DNA of 64,000 nt from JBHGYD01 sp041920415 (GCA_041920415.1 JBHGYD010000020.1:9148-73147); one strand, 5' to 3'; positions 1 to 9,038 are shown, counted from the stretch's first letter. Numbers and translations: made by a program. Notes: generated by a model not told the origin, from the sequence alone.

Positions 1-1118
1 AATTTGAGGTTAAAGTGCTGCCCAACTACTCGTTGAATATCTTGAATCGTGATTACTTTCGGTTTCGAGCTAGGGATGATGTCTTTTAATGCTTCTGCAG
101 CTAAATCAGCATTAATCTCTTTATTAATTAACGACGAATAAGCAACGACGCGAATGAGGGCTCCTTCTAGTTCACGAATGTTGGAATCAATTTGGTTAGC
201 AATGTAGAGCATGACTTCATTCGGAATATCGAACCCTTCAGCTTTTGCTTTTTTACGGAGAATCGCAATTCTCGTTTCTAAATCTGGGGGAGTTATATCG
301 GTAATGAGTCCCCATTCAAACCGTGAACGAAGGCGGTCTTCGAGAGTTGGAATTTCTTTTGGTGGCCGATCGCTTGAAATGACGATTTGTTTGCTTTCTT
401 CATGTAGTGTATTAAATGTATGGAAAAATTCTTCTTGTGTTTGTTCTTTTCCCGCTAAAAACTGAATATCATCAATTAATAGGACATCAACATTTCTATA
501 TTTGTTACGGAAATCGTCGGCTTTATTATCTCGAATAGCGTTAATAAACTCGTTTGTAAATTTCTCAGAAGATAAATAGACTACTTTCGCCGATGGGTTA
601 TGCTCAATAACGTAATGACCGATTGCATGCATTAAATGAGTTTTTCCTAATCCGACACCACCGTATATAAAAAGCGGGTTGTAAGCTTTTGCTGGTGCTT
701 CTGCTACAGCTAAGGAGGCGGCATGAGCAAATCGATTTCCAGAGCCAATGACAAATGTATCGAATGTATATTTTGGATTAAGCATGCTTTGCGGAAAGTC
801 TGCTTGTTCTTCATCCGGTTTTCGCTGTTTTTTGGTCGCTGGTTTAAGCTCTACTTCTTCTTCATTTTGATTGTGAGGAATAATAAACTTAATGTTTAAT
901 TCTTCCCCTGTAATATCATAGATGGTCTCAGCGATTAAGTGCGCATAACGAGAATCTAACCAGTCTCTAGCAAATTCGTTTGGGGCTACGATTACGAGTG
1001 TGTCACCTTTTAAAGAGTGAGCTTTTGTTGATTTTAGCCATGTTTCGAAGCTAGGTTTACTAATTTTTTTCTCAATTTCCGCGAGCGCTTTATTCCATAA
1101 ATCAGCTATATTTTCCAC
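1..1118 (-). CDS. dnaA: Chromosomal replication initiator DnaA (N-terminal part, cut by window edge)
   Basis: DnaA is the AAA+ ATPase that binds DnaA boxes at oriC, melts the duplex and loads the replicative helicase. The reverse strand reads from a GTG at 1118 (the CAC at 1116-1118), preceded by a GGAGGG Shine-Dalgarno, and starts MENIADLWNKAL. Visible parts in order are the N-terminal helicase-interaction domain, an acidic linker, the Walker A motif (GGVGLGKTHL) and Walker B (LLIDDIQFLAGK), then sensor and Box VII-type arginines. About 372 residues are present of roughly 450, so the C-terminal DNA-binding domain lies outside the window. It is divergent from rpmH across oriC, as in Bacillus. 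It is probably autoregulated by the DnaA boxes in its own upstream region. Confidence 0.97.
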   Translation of the reverse strand, partial: MENIADLWNKALAEIEKKISKPSFETWLKSTKAHSLKGDTLVIVAPNEFARDWLDSRYAHLIAETIYDITGEELNIKFIIPHNQNEEEVELKPATKKQRKPDEEQADFPQSMLNPKYTFDTFVIGSGNRFAHAASLAVAEAPAKAYNPLFIYGGVGLGKTHLMHAIGHYVIEHNPSAKVVYLSSEKFTNEFINAIRDNKADDFRNKYRNVDVLLIDDIQFLAGKEQTQEEFFHTFNTLHEESKQIVISSDRPPKEIPTLEDRLRSRFEWGLITDITPPDLETRIAILRKKAKAEGFDIPNEVMLYIANQIDSNIRELEGALIRVVAYSSLINKEINADLAAEALKDIIPSSKPKVITIQDIQRVVGQHFNLK

Positions 1119-1556
1119 CCGTTGGCCCTCCTTCACACAAGGGGTTGTTCAACTTTTGTATAACTTTAGTAAGCCCGTGTATAAATGTTTATAAAAATGC
1201 GTCTGTGGAAAAAATATTATAATAAGGAAGGAAAACAGCATTTCGACAAAATCCACGTCATGTGGATAAAATTTTCTACATATCTGAACAAAGTGTCCAC
1301 ATGTTATTCACAAATTGTGGATAAAATGTGTTATTCACACAAATTATCCAGAGTGAAAACAACAATATAATAACAAATAAACTATTGTGTTGCAATGACT
1401 TTTAAAAAAATATCCACAATAGGCATGCTTTGTGGAAAAAATTTATCCACATGGCGAAAAAATGTGAAAAATATGTCGATAAATGTTGTGAATATGTAAA
1501 GTTGCGTCAAAAAAATATCCACATTCAAAAATAAGTGGAAGATACTCCTGGAACAG
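1119..1556. other. oriC: Replication origin region oriC (incC-type DnaA-box cluster)
   Basis: This AT-rich, gene-free stretch between dnaA and rpmH is packed with DnaA boxes. Perfect 9-mers TGTGGATAA or TTATCCACA are at 1261-1269, 1316-1324 and 1443-1451. One-mismatch boxes are at 1304-1312 and 1331-1339 (TTATTCACA), 1344-1352 (TTATCCAGA), 1410-1418 and 1515-1523 (ATATCCACA). The small open frame at 1185-1370 is only a by-product of this sequence. In Bacillus the origin is bipartite, with a second cluster and the unwinding element between dnaA and dnaN; that part is beyond the left edge. Confidence 0.9.
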
Positions 1557-1586
1557 TTGACATTTTACTAGATTGTTCAATATAAT
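1557..1586 (+). promoter_or_regulatory. SigA-type promoter of rpmH
   Basis: A perfect -35 box TTGACA (1557-1562) and a perfect -10 box TATAAT (1581-1586) are separated by 18 bp. They sit just upstream of rpmH and next to the DnaA-box region, so initiator binding may influence it. Confidence 0.8.
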
Positions 1587-1632
1587 TAGAAAGACTGCCT
1601 GTAACAGTTATTCCTCAGGGAGGTGTCATATA

Positions 1633-1767
1633 ATGAAACGGACATATCAACCAAACAAGCGTAAACGCAGCAAAGTTCACGGTTTCCGTGCGCGTATGAG
1701 CACAAAGAACGGACGTAAAGTTCTTGCGCGCCGTCGCCGTAAAGGAAGAAAAGTATTATCAGCATAG
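1633..1767 (+). CDS. rpmH: 50S ribosomal protein L34
   Basis: L34 is a tiny, very basic protein of the large ribosomal subunit that binds 23S rRNA. The 44-residue product begins MKRTYQPNKRKRSKVHGF and ends in an Arg/Lys-rich tail (RRRRKGRKVLSA), the usual length and signature. The ATG at 1633 follows an AGGGAGGTG Shine-Dalgarno at about 1618. A longer frame opening upstream at 1573 has no ribosome site and was rejected. It is first in the rpmH-rnpA-spoIIIJ-jag block next to oriC. Confidence 0.98.
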   Translation: MKRTYQPNKRKRSKVHGFRARMSTKNGRKVLARRRRKGRKVLSA

Positions 1768-1796
1768 GCCACTGAGACCTCAGTGGTCTTTTTTCT
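1768..1796 (+). terminator. Intrinsic terminator/attenuator between rpmH and rnpA
   Basis: An 8-bp perfect stem (CCACTGAG at 1769-1776 with CTCAGTGG at 1779-1786) is followed by a T-rich run, directly after the rpmH stop. It probably lowers read-through into rnpA, giving more L34 than RNase P protein. Confidence 0.8.
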
Positions 1797-1842
1797 AAGC
1801 TATGCGTATTCTACGGAAGAATATGGAGTGTTATGCCTTGGG

Positions 1843-2190
1843 ATGAAAAAGAAATATCGAATAAAGAAAAACGAAGAATTTCAGCAAGTGTTTCAAGATG
1901 GACAATCGATGGCGAATCGACAATTTGTGATTTATGTACTTGATCGACCGGAGCAACCATATTTTCGTCTCGGATTATCAGTAAGTAAAAAGATTGGTAA
2001 AGCGGTTGTGAGAAATCGAGTGAAACGCTATATTAGGCAAGCGTTTTTAGAATTGCGAGAAGAAATCGTTACTGGGAAAGACTACGTTGTCATTGCGAGA
2101 ATGCCTGCTTCTGAAATGAACTATTTTGAAGTGAAAAAAAGCTTAATGCACGTATTGAAAAAAGCGGGAATGCTGAAACGGAATATTTAA
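1843..2190 (+). CDS. rnpA: Ribonuclease P protein component
   Basis: RnpA is the basic protein subunit of RNase P, which helps the catalytic RNA bind precursor tRNA and trim its 5' leader. Starting at ATG 1843 the product is 115 residues, the usual size, and begins MKKKYRIKKNEEFQ. The family RNR signature is present as VVRNRVKRYIRQAF, with the preceding LSVSKKIG. The same frame stays open back to 1783, but that would start inside the rpmH terminator hairpin and lacks homology, so the internal ATG is preferred although its Shine-Dalgarno is weak (CTTGGG). Translation may be coupled to upstream transcription. Confidence 0.95.
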   Translation: MKKKYRIKKNEEFQQVFQDGQSMANRQFVIYVLDRPEQPYFRLGLSVSKKIGKAVVRNRVKRYIRQAFLELREEIVTGKDYVVIARMPASEMNYFEVKKSLMHVLKKAGMLKRNI

Positions 2191-2272
2191 ACAACTATTT
2201 TGGTACTAATGATGTTAAAATACATGATGGGAAAAAGCGGACTTACTTTGTATATGTTAGGAGGAAAAGAGC

Positions 2273-3040
2273 GTGAAGAGGCGAATTTGGTTAACAGTCG
2301 CACTTGTTACTTTGTTAGTTTTTATATCGGGCTGTTCGCAAATTAATGAACCAATTACGCCAGAGAGCAAGGGATTTTGGAATGAATATATTGTTTATCC
2401 GCTCTCATGGCTGATTAAATATGTGGCTAATGTCTTTGGTGGTAACTACGGATTGTCAATTATTATTGTCACTATTTTAATTCGCTTACTGATTTTACCG
2501 TTGATGATTCAACAAACAAGAAACGCTAAAGCGATGCAGGCGCTGCAACCAGAATTGCAAAAATTAAGAGAAAAGTACAGCTCCAAAGATATGCAAACAC
2601 AACAAAAATTGCAACAAGAAACGATGTTGTTATTTCAAAAACATGGTGTAAATCCGTTAGCCGGTTGTTTTCCGCTTTTGATTCAAACACCGATTTTAAT
2701 TGGCTTTTACCATGCGATTAGAAGAACGGAGGAAATTGCAACCCATAATTTCTTATGGTTCAATTTAGGAGCGAAAGACCCATATTTTATTTTGCCAATT
2801 GTAGCTGGGGTGGCTACGTTTATTCAACAAAAAATCATGATGGCCGGAACGGAGCAACAAAATCCGCAAATGGCGATGATGCTTTGGATGATGCCTGTGA
2901 TGATTATTGTTGCCGGGATTAACTTCCCAGCCGCTTTGTCGCTTTATTGGGTAGTTGGAAATATTTTCTCTATTGTTCAGACGTATTTTATTAAAGGTCC
3001 TGATTTAAAGTCTACTCATTCAGGAGGAACGAAAAAGTGA
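2273..3040 (+). CDS. spoIIIJ: YidC/Oxa1/SpoIIIJ membrane protein insertase
   Basis: This insertase helps membrane proteins fold into the cytoplasmic membrane, with or without SecYEG; in Bacillus the SpoIIIJ paralogue is also needed for sigma-G activation in the forespore. The 255-residue product starts at GTG 2273 after AGGAGG. It begins with a lipoprotein signal peptide with lipobox ISGC, so Cys is near residue 21. It carries about five membrane segments, with the conserved hydrophilic-groove Arg in TILIRLLILPLM and the family motif QTPILIGFY. The stop overlaps the jag start by 4 nt, implying translational coupling. A second paralogue (YqjG type) may lie elsewhere. Confidence 0.95.
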   Translation: MKRRIWLTVALVTLLVFISGCSQINEPITPESKGFWNEYIVYPLSWLIKYVANVFGGNYGLSIIIVTILIRLLILPLMIQQTRNAKAMQALQPELQKLREKYSSKDMQTQQKLQQETMLLFQKHGVNPLAGCFPLLIQTPILIGFYHAIRRTEEIATHNFLWFNLGAKDPYFILPIVAGVATFIQQKIMMAGTEQQNPQMAMMLWMMPVMIIVAGINFPAALSLYWVVGNIFSIVQTYFIKGPDLKSTHSGGTKK

Positions 3041-3672
3041 AAGAAGTAACCGCGACCGCTTCCACTGTTGATGAAGCCATTCAGTTAGCTTTAAATCAAT
3101 TAGGAATTTCTAAAGATCGCGCAGAAATCGATGTATTAGATCATGGTAAAAAAGGTTTGTTAGGTATTTTTGGGAATAAGCCGGCTGTCGTAAAAGTAAA
3201 AGTTTTACCTAATCCGATCGAAGAGGCAGAAACATTCTTAAAAAATGTGATTGAAAAAATGGGGATAGAAGCAAAAATAGAGAAGATAGAAAATGAAAAA
3301 GAGATTCAATTTATGATAGCTGGGGAAAAGGTAGCATTGTTAATTGGAAAACATGGACAAACATTAAATTCTTTACAGTTACTTACACAGCTCGTTGCCA
3401 ATCGATATGCAAAAAATTATATTCATATAACAATTGATGCGGAAAATTATCGGGCAAGACGAAAGGAAGTATTAATTCAACTGGCAAGAAAATTAGCGGA
3501 AAAAGCGGTGAAAACAGGACAAGAAGTGAAGCTAGAACCGCTTCCAGCCTATGAACGGAAGATTATTCATGCAACATTAGCGAATAACGGAAAAGTCAAA
3601 ACCTTTTCCGTCGGAACGGAACCACATCGATATATAGTTATAGCTCCCGTAAACGAAACGACGAATGGCTAA
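3037..3672 (+). CDS. jag: RNA-binding protein Jag/KhpB (SpoIIIJ-associated)
   Basis: Jag/KhpB is an RNA-binding protein with an N-terminal Jag domain, a KH domain and a C-terminal R3H domain, always found after spoIIIJ. Here the Jag-N part (residues 1-52) contains KKGLLGIFGNKPA. The KH domain carries the GKHGQTLNSLQLL loop. R3H is seen in the RARRKEVLIQLARKLAEKA helix and the closing PAYERKIIHATL region. Length (211) is typical. GTG 3037 overlaps the spoIIIJ stop. In streptococci KhpA/KhpB affect cell division; the Bacillus role is less clear. Confidence 0.93.
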   Translation: MKEVTATASTVDEAIQLALNQLGISKDRAEIDVLDHGKKGLLGIFGNKPAVVKVKVLPNPIEEAETFLKNVIEKMGIEAKIEKIENEKEIQFMIAGEKVALLIGKHGQTLNSLQLLTQLVANRYAKNYIHITIDAENYRARRKEVLIQLARKLAEKAVKTGQEVKLEPLPAYERKIIHATLANNGKVKTFSVGTEPHRYIVIAPVNETTNG

Positions 3673-3708
3673 GTATTGTGCTAGAGCTATATAGGAGGTG
3701 TGAGGAAA

Positions 3709-3746
3709 AGGGGCTATCTCATAGTGTGATGAGACAGCCTCTTTTT
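3709..3746 (+). terminator. Intrinsic terminator after jag
   Basis: The stem GGGGCTATCTCAT with ATGAGACAGCCTC encloses a short loop and is followed by TTTTT. It closes the rpmH-jag block. Confidence 0.8.
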
Positions 3747-4045
3747 CTGTTCGCTTGCAAGAAGGAACATTTGGTTTTGAGAGCTGATCGCGACTAGGAG
3801 TTCGGCTCCATTTTTCGGCATTGTCTAGCTTCATCAACCAGCTGTTCGCGAGTTCTCCGGCGTGTTTTTGGAATAAGCAAGCTGTCTTCGCTTTTCTTGT
3901 TGTTGTTATTCACATGTGGATAAGTTAAAATTGAAATGATTATCCAGAAAGTTGTTAGTTGTGGATTGTTTGTTATCAAGGTACATTCTTTTGTTCACAA
4001 TATAGATAATTAGAATTAGATAGGTCGGAGAGAGGTGAGAAGGAA
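3747..4045. other. jag-mnmE intergenic region with DnaA-box cluster
   Basis: About 300 bp without a supportable gene. DnaA boxes are crowded at 3906-3948: TTATTCACA (3906-3914), perfect TGTGGATAA (3915-3923) and TTATCCAGA (3940-3948), with GTTGTGGATT nearby at about 3958. Bacillus subtilis is known to have an oriC-proximal DnaA-box cluster in front of the thdF(mnmE)-gidA genes, so this looks like its equivalent. The region must also hold the mnmE promoter, which I could not place with confidence. Confidence 0.65.
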
Positions 4046-5431
4046 ATGGAATTTGATACAATTGCCGCGATTTCCACACCGATGGGAGAAGGAGCCATCG
4101 CAATCGTCCGTTTGAGTGGAGATGAGGCGATTTCGATTGCCGATAGCATTTTCAAAGGAGTGGGAGGAAAGCGGCTAAAGGATGTCCCATCCCATACAAT
4201 CCATTACGGGCATATTGTTGATCCTGCTAATGGTCAGACGGTTGAGGAAGTAATGGTAACGGTGATGCGGGCACCGAAAACCTTTACGAGAGAAGACGTA
4301 GTAGAGATTAACTGCCACGGTGGATTAGTATCGGTCAATCGAGTATTGCAGCTTGTCCTTACAAATGGGGCACGTCTCGCTGAACCGGGAGAATTTACAA
4401 AACGTGCGTTTTTAAACGGACGAATTGATTTATCGCAAGCGGAAGCGGTGATGGATTTAATTCGGGCAAAAACCGATCGGGCGATGAATGTTGCTTTAAA
4501 TCAAATGGAAGGGCGGCTATCGAAAATTATTCGAGGATTACGGCAAACGATTTTAGAAACGCTTGCCCATGTGGAAGTCAACATTGATTATCCGGAATAT
4601 GACGATATAGAAGAGATGACCCATCAACTTTTAATGGAAAAAGCGCAGTACGTTCGCGAACAAATTGATCGACTTTTACAAACCGCGCAGCAAGGAAAAA
4701 TATTACGCGAAGGGTTAGCAACAGTTATTATTGGTCGTCCGAATGTAGGAAAATCGTCGCTTCTTAATAGTCTTGTTCATGAGAATAAAGCGATTGTGAC
4801 AGATATTCCAGGAACGACAAGAGATGTGATTGAGGAATATGTGAATGTTCGCGGTGTTCCGTTAAAATTAATTGATACGGCTGGCATTCGTGAAACAGAG
4901 GACATTGTCGAACGGATCGGTGTTGAACGTTCGAGACAAGTGTTAAAAGAAGCGGATTTAATTTTACTCGTTTTGAATTTTAACGAAGAGTTGACGAAAG
5001 AAGACGAGCAGCTTTTTGAAACAGTGCAGGGAATGGACGTTATTGTCATTGTCAATAAAACGGATTTGCCGCAAAAAATTGACATGGAGCGCGTCAAAGA
5101 ATTAGCAGCTGGTCGCCCAATTGTGACAACTTCACTTTTAGAAGAAAAGGGAATTGAGGATTTAGAAGAGGCGATTTCGACGTTATTTTTTACCGGAGCC
5201 GTGGAAGCAAACGATTTAACATATGTTTCGAATTCGCGACATATTGCCCTTCTTCATCAAGCAAAAAAAGCAATCGAAGATGCTATCTCAGGGATTGAAG
5301 CAGGGGTACCGATTGATATCGTACAAATTGATTTAACAAGAGCATGGGAATTGCTAGGGGAAATTATTGGTGATACCGTACATGAAAGTTTAATTGATCA
5401 ACTTTTCTCGCAGTTTTGTTTAGGAAAATGA
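4046..5431 (+). CDS. mnmE: tRNA uridine-5-carboxymethylaminomethyl modification GTPase MnmE
   Basis: MnmE (TrmE/ThdF) is a potassium-activated GTPase. With MnmG it adds a (carboxy)methylaminomethyl group to C5 of the wobble uridine of certain tRNAs. The 461-residue product has an N-terminal formyl-THF-binding domain and a helical domain split by a G domain. The G domain shows G1 GRPNVGKSSLLN (about residue 230), G3 DTAGIRET (about 277) and G4 NKTD (about 337). It ends in FCLGK, whose Cys is the invariant catalytic residue. The ATG follows GAGAGGTGAGAAGG. It is first of the mnmE-mnmG-rsmG-noc run. Confidence 0.98.
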   Translation: MEFDTIAAISTPMGEGAIAIVRLSGDEAISIADSIFKGVGGKRLKDVPSHTIHYGHIVDPANGQTVEEVMVTVMRAPKTFTREDVVEINCHGGLVSVNRVLQLVLTNGARLAEPGEFTKRAFLNGRIDLSQAEAVMDLIRAKTDRAMNVALNQMEGRLSKIIRGLRQTILETLAHVEVNIDYPEYDDIEEMTHQLLMEKAQYVREQIDRLLQTAQQGKILREGLATVIIGRPNVGKSSLLNSLVHENKAIVTDIPGTTRDVIEEYVNVRGVPLKLIDTAGIRETEDIVERIGVERSRQVLKEADLILLVLNFNEELTKEDEQLFETVQGMDVIVIVNKTDLPQKIDMERVKELAAGRPIVTTSLLEEKGIEDLEEAISTLFFTGAVEANDLTYVSNSRHIALLHQAKKAIEDAISGIEAGVPIDIVQIDLTRAWELLGEIIGDTVHESLIDQLFSQFCLGK

Positions 5432-5458
5432 AAAAGTTGAAAGGGAGGTTATTTTACG

Positions 5459-7348
5459 ATGGAATATCATGGTGGCTCTTACGATGTAATTGTCGTTGGT
5501 GCCGGTCATGCTGGATGTGAAGCGGGATTAGCTGCAGCGCGCATAGGGGCAAAAACATTAATGATTACGTTGAATCTTGATATGGTCGCGTTTATGCCTT
5601 GTAACCCTTCCATTGGTGGTCCAGCAAAAGGAATTGTTGTCCGTGAAATTGATGCATTAGGCGGAGAAATGGCAAAAAATATTGATAAAACGTACATTCA
5701 AATGAGAATGTTAAATACGGGAAAAGGACCAGCTGTGCGCGCGTTACGAGCACAGGCTGATAAATTTTTGTACCAACATGAAATGAAAAAGACGCTGGAA
5801 AACCAAGAAAACCTTACATTACTACAAGGGAAAGTAGAACGACTCATTGTGGAAGATGGTGTATGTAAAGGAGTTATTACGCATACAGGGGCTCATTATT
5901 ATGCAAAAACAGTCGTTATTACAACAGGTACATTTTTACGTGGGGAAATTATTATTGGCGACATTAAATACTCGAGTGGTCCAAATAATCAGCAACCATC
6001 CATTAAGCTATCAGAGCATTTAGAGGAACTCGGTTTTGAGTTAGTACGTTTCAAAACAGGAACGCCTCCTCGCGTCAATAGTCGTTCCATCGATTACAGC
6101 AAAACGGAAATTCAACCGGGCGATGACGTTCCACGAGCGTTCTCTTATGAAACAACCGAATATATTACCGACCAACTTCCATGCTGGCTCACCTATACGA
6201 CAGAAGAAACGCACCGAATTATTGATGAGAACTTGCATTTATCACCAATGTACTCTGGAATGATTAAAGGAACGGGTCCGCGTTACTGCCCGTCAATTGA
6301 AGACAAAATCGTTCGTTTCCACGACAAGCCGCGTCATCAAATCTTTTTAGAGCCAGAAGGACGAAATACAGAAGAAGTATATGTTCAAGGCTTATCGACG
6401 AGCCTACCAGAGCATATTCAGCGACAAATATTAGCGACGATTCCGGGACTCGAAAAAGCACAGCTGATGAGAGCAGGTTATGCGATTGAATATGATGCGG
6501 TTGTACCGACACAACTATGGCCGACATTGGAAACAAAAATTGTGAAAAACTTATATACAGCAGGACAAATTAACGGCACTTCCGGCTATGAAGAGGCGGC
6601 GGGACAAGGGCTTATTGCTGGTATTAACGCGGCAAGAAAAGCGTTAGGAAAAGATGAACTCATTTTAAGTCGTTCGGACGCTTACATTGGCGTGTTAATC
6701 GATGACCTTGTCACGAAAGGAACGAATGAGCCGTACCGATTGCTGACGTCCCGTGCTGAATACCGCCTGTTGCTTCGCCATGACAATGCTGATTTACGTC
6801 TAACGGAAATCGGTTATAACATTGGTCTCATTTCAGAAGAGCGCTATCAAAAATTTTTGGCGAAAAAAGAAGCGATTGAAAAAGAGAAAAAACGGCTTGT
6901 ATCGCATATCATTAAGCCGACCGCTGAAGTTCAGGAGGTCATTCGCAACGCGGGTGGCAGCGAGTTAAAAGACGGGATTCGTGCGGCCGATTTATTGAAA
7001 CGACCAGAAATGACATATGAGCATATTCAAATGCTTGCGCCGGCTGACGAAGACATTCCAGCGGAAGTAGCTGAGCAAGTCGAAATTCAAATTAAGTATG
7101 AAGGATATATCGAAAAATCGCTGCAACAAGTGGAGCGTTTAAAGAAAATGGAAAACAAAAAAATTCCGGAAGATATTGATTACGACGCGATTACGGGTCT
7201 TGCGACAGAGGCGCGACAAAAATTAAAACAAGTACGTCCGCTTTCGGTTGCTCAAGCTTCTCGTATTTCGGGGGTAAATCCTGCCGATATTTCGATATTA
7301 TTAGTGTATTTAGAACAAGGAAGAATCGCTCGAGTGTCGAATGAATAA
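5459..7348 (+). CDS. mnmG: tRNA uridine-5-carboxymethylaminomethyl modification enzyme MnmG (GidA)
   Basis: MnmG is the FAD- and NADH-dependent partner of MnmE in wobble-uridine modification. The 629-residue length is typical. The N-terminus carries the dinucleotide-binding fold VVGAGHAGCEAGLAAARIG (about residues 12-30). The family signatures GGPAKGIVVREIDALGG and YNIG near the middle and a C-terminal helical MnmE-binding part are visible. ATG 5459 has an AAGGGAGG Shine-Dalgarno and lies 27 nt after mnmE. The neighbouring mnmE and rsmG support the call. Confidence 0.98.
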   Translation: MEYHGGSYDVIVVGAGHAGCEAGLAAARIGAKTLMITLNLDMVAFMPCNPSIGGPAKGIVVREIDALGGEMAKNIDKTYIQMRMLNTGKGPAVRALRAQADKFLYQHEMKKTLENQENLTLLQGKVERLIVEDGVCKGVITHTGAHYYAKTVVITTGTFLRGEIIIGDIKYSSGPNNQQPSIKLSEHLEELGFELVRFKTGTPPRVNSRSIDYSKTEIQPGDDVPRAFSYETTEYITDQLPCWLTYTTEETHRIIDENLHLSPMYSGMIKGTGPRYCPSIEDKIVRFHDKPRHQIFLEPEGRNTEEVYVQGLSTSLPEHIQRQILATIPGLEKAQLMRAGYAIEYDAVVPTQLWPTLETKIVKNLYTAGQINGTSGYEEAAGQGLIAGINAARKALGKDELILSRSDAYIGVLIDDLVTKGTNEPYRLLTSRAEYRLLLRHDNADLRLTEIGYNIGLISEERYQKFLAKKEAIEKEKKRLVSHIIKPTAEVQEVIRNAGGSELKDGIRAADLLKRPEMTYEHIQMLAPADEDIPAEVAEQVEIQIKYEGYIEKSLQQVERLKKMENKKIPEDIDYDAITGLATEARQKLKQVRPLSVAQASRISGVNPADISILLVYLEQGRIARVSNE

Positions 7349-7369
7349 CAATAGTGAAGGGATTGGCTT

Positions 7370-8086
7370 ATGGATACAAAACAGTTTCAGACGCTACTAG
7401 AGGAGAAAGGAATCATTCTTTCTCCTCGGCAATTGGAACAATTTGAACAGTATTATCAGCTGTTGATTGAATGGAACGAGAAAATGAATTTGACAGCCAT
7501 TACGGACAAGCCTAGCGTCTATTTAAAACATTTTTTTGATTCTCTTTCTCCGGCGTTTTATTACGACTTTTCACAACCCATTTCGATTTGTGACGTTGGA
7601 GCAGGAGCAGGCTTTCCAAGCGTTCCTTTAAAGATTTGTTTTCCGCATTTGAAATTGTCCATTGTCGACTCATTACAAAAACGTATTACATTCCTTAATG
7701 AGCTTGCCTTGAAACTCGAATTAGAGGATGTTGCGTTTTATCACGACCGTGCGGAAACATTCGGAAGAAAAGAGGGAATTCGTGAATCGTTTGATGTGGT
7801 GATCGCCCGAGCTGTTGCACGAATGTCTGTGTTAAGCGAACTTTGTCTTCCTTTAGTGAAGATAAATGGAACGTTTATCGCCATGAAAGCGGCTGCTGCT
7901 CAAGAGGAATTAGAGCAAGGAAAAACAGCCATTAAAGTACTAGGTGGAGAAATTGCTACGATTCACCAGTTTACTTTGCCACTTGAAGAAAGTGAACGCA
8001 CGATTATTGTTATTGATAAAAAACGAAAAACACCAAATAAATACCCTCGGAAACCAGGGGTGCCAAACAAGCTTCCGATTGAGTAA
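7370..8086 (+). CDS. rsmG: 16S rRNA (guanine527-N7)-methyltransferase RsmG (GidB)
   Basis: RsmG uses S-adenosylmethionine to methylate N7 of G527 in 16S rRNA; loss gives low-level streptomycin resistance. The 238-residue Rossmann-fold protein shows the SAM motif ICDVGAGAGFPSVPLKI (about residues 70-88), the acidic loop LSIVDSLQKRITFL and the VVIARAVA motif. It begins 21 nt after mnmG, in the same likely transcript. Confidence 0.97.
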   Translation: MDTKQFQTLLEEKGIILSPRQLEQFEQYYQLLIEWNEKMNLTAITDKPSVYLKHFFDSLSPAFYYDFSQPISICDVGAGAGFPSVPLKICFPHLKLSIVDSLQKRITFLNELALKLELEDVAFYHDRAETFGRKEGIRESFDVVIARAVARMSVLSELCLPLVKINGTFIAMKAAAAQEELEQGKTAIKVLGGEIATIHQFTLPLEESERTIIVIDKKRKTPNKYPRKPGVPNKLPIE

Positions 8087-8146
8087 AGTTCCATAATGAC
8101 GATCCAGAATTTATTAGGGGAGAGTTTTTAAAGGTGGTGTAGGGGA

Positions 8147-8992
8147 ATGAAGCATCCTTTTTCACGCTTCTTTAGTTTCGGAGAAAAGGAACAGGAAGAA
8201 ATAATCGAAAAAACAGAAGGCGAAGAAGTAAAAAAAATCCCAGTAGCACAAATTGTGCCAAACCGCTTCCAGCCGCGGACCATTTTCGATGAAGAAAAAA
8301 TTGCTGAGCTGGCTTTAACGATTCAGACGCATGGCATTATTCAGCCGATTGTTGTCCGTGAATGCGAAGATGGAAAATTTGAAATTATTGCCGGGGAAAG
8401 ACGTTGGCGTGCCGTTCAAAAACTCGGTTGGACGGAGATTCCAGCGATTATTAAAAATTTAAATGATAAAGAAACAGCTTCCGTTGCGTTAATTGAAAAT
8501 TTGCAACGTGAAGAATTAACACCGATTGAAGAAGCAATGGCTTATGCGAAATTATTAGAGTTACATCATTTAACGCAAGAAGCGCTAGCGCAACGCCTAG
8601 GAAAAGGACAATCAACCATTGCTAATAAACTCCGGTTATTAAAGCTACCTCAAGAAATTCAAGAAGCGCTTTTACAAAGAACGATTACGGAACGTCATGC
8701 GCGAGCTTTAATTGTGTTGAAAGATAAAGAAAAGCAATTAAAGCTTTTAAAAGAAATTTTAGAGAAACAACTAAATGTCAAACAAACCGAAGACCGTGTG
8801 TTAAAAATGTTAGAAGCCGCTAATCCAAAACCAAAGCCCAAACGAAAAGCATTTAGCAAAGATATGAGAATCGCTGTGAACACGATTCGCCAATCATTAG
8901 CAATGGTCGCTGATAGCGGTCTTGCTATTGATTCAGAGGAAGAAGATTTTGAGGATTATTACCAAATTACGATTCGTATTCCTAAGAAATAG
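8147..8992 (+). CDS. noc: Nucleoid occlusion protein Noc (ParB-like CTPase)
   Basis: Noc is a ParB paralogue. It binds Noc-binding sites, clamps DNA with CTP, attaches to membrane through an N-terminal amphipathic helix and blocks FtsZ assembly over the nucleoid. The start MKHPFSRFFSFGEKE is the typical membrane-targeting helix. The ParB/Sulfiredoxin CTP-binding part follows (IPVAQIVPNRFQPR, then GERRWRAVQ), then the HTH (GKGQSTIANKLRLL) and the C-terminal dimer part. Length 281 agrees with the family. Its position between rsmG and soj, with a separate spo0J downstream, distinguishes Noc from Spo0J. Confidence 0.95.
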   Translation: MKHPFSRFFSFGEKEQEEIIEKTEGEEVKKIPVAQIVPNRFQPRTIFDEEKIAELALTIQTHGIIQPIVVRECEDGKFEIIAGERRWRAVQKLGWTEIPAIIKNLNDKETASVALIENLQREELTPIEEAMAYAKLLELHHLTQEALAQRLGKGQSTIANKLRLLKLPQEIQEALLQRTITERHARALIVLKDKEKQLKLLKEILEKQLNVKQTEDRVLKMLEAANPKPKPKRKAFSKDMRIAVNTIRQSLAMVADSGLAIDSEEEDFEDYYQITIRIPKK

Positions 8993-9006
8993 ATTGTTTT
9001 GATTCG

Positions 9007-9038
9007 CCTCATCATGCTTTATTTGATGAGGTTTTTTT
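9007..9038 (+). terminator. Intrinsic terminator after noc
   Basis: CCTCATCA (9007-9014) pairs with TGATGAGG (9024-9031) and is followed by seven T. Confidence 0.88.

Noticed and set aside
211..465. Forward ORF inside dnaA
   Set aside because: Antisense shadow of the dnaA coding sequence.
1185..1370. Open reading frame of 61 codons in oriC
   Set aside because: It is made of DnaA-box sequence, has no ribosome site and no plausible protein character.
1783..1842. N-terminal extension of rnpA
   Set aside because: It would start in the rpmH terminator stem and does not resemble RnpA; the internal ATG gives the family length.
3577..4103. Several reverse-strand ORFs across the jag-mnmE gap
   Set aside because: No ribosome sites, low-complexity composition and overlap with the terminator and the DnaA-box region.
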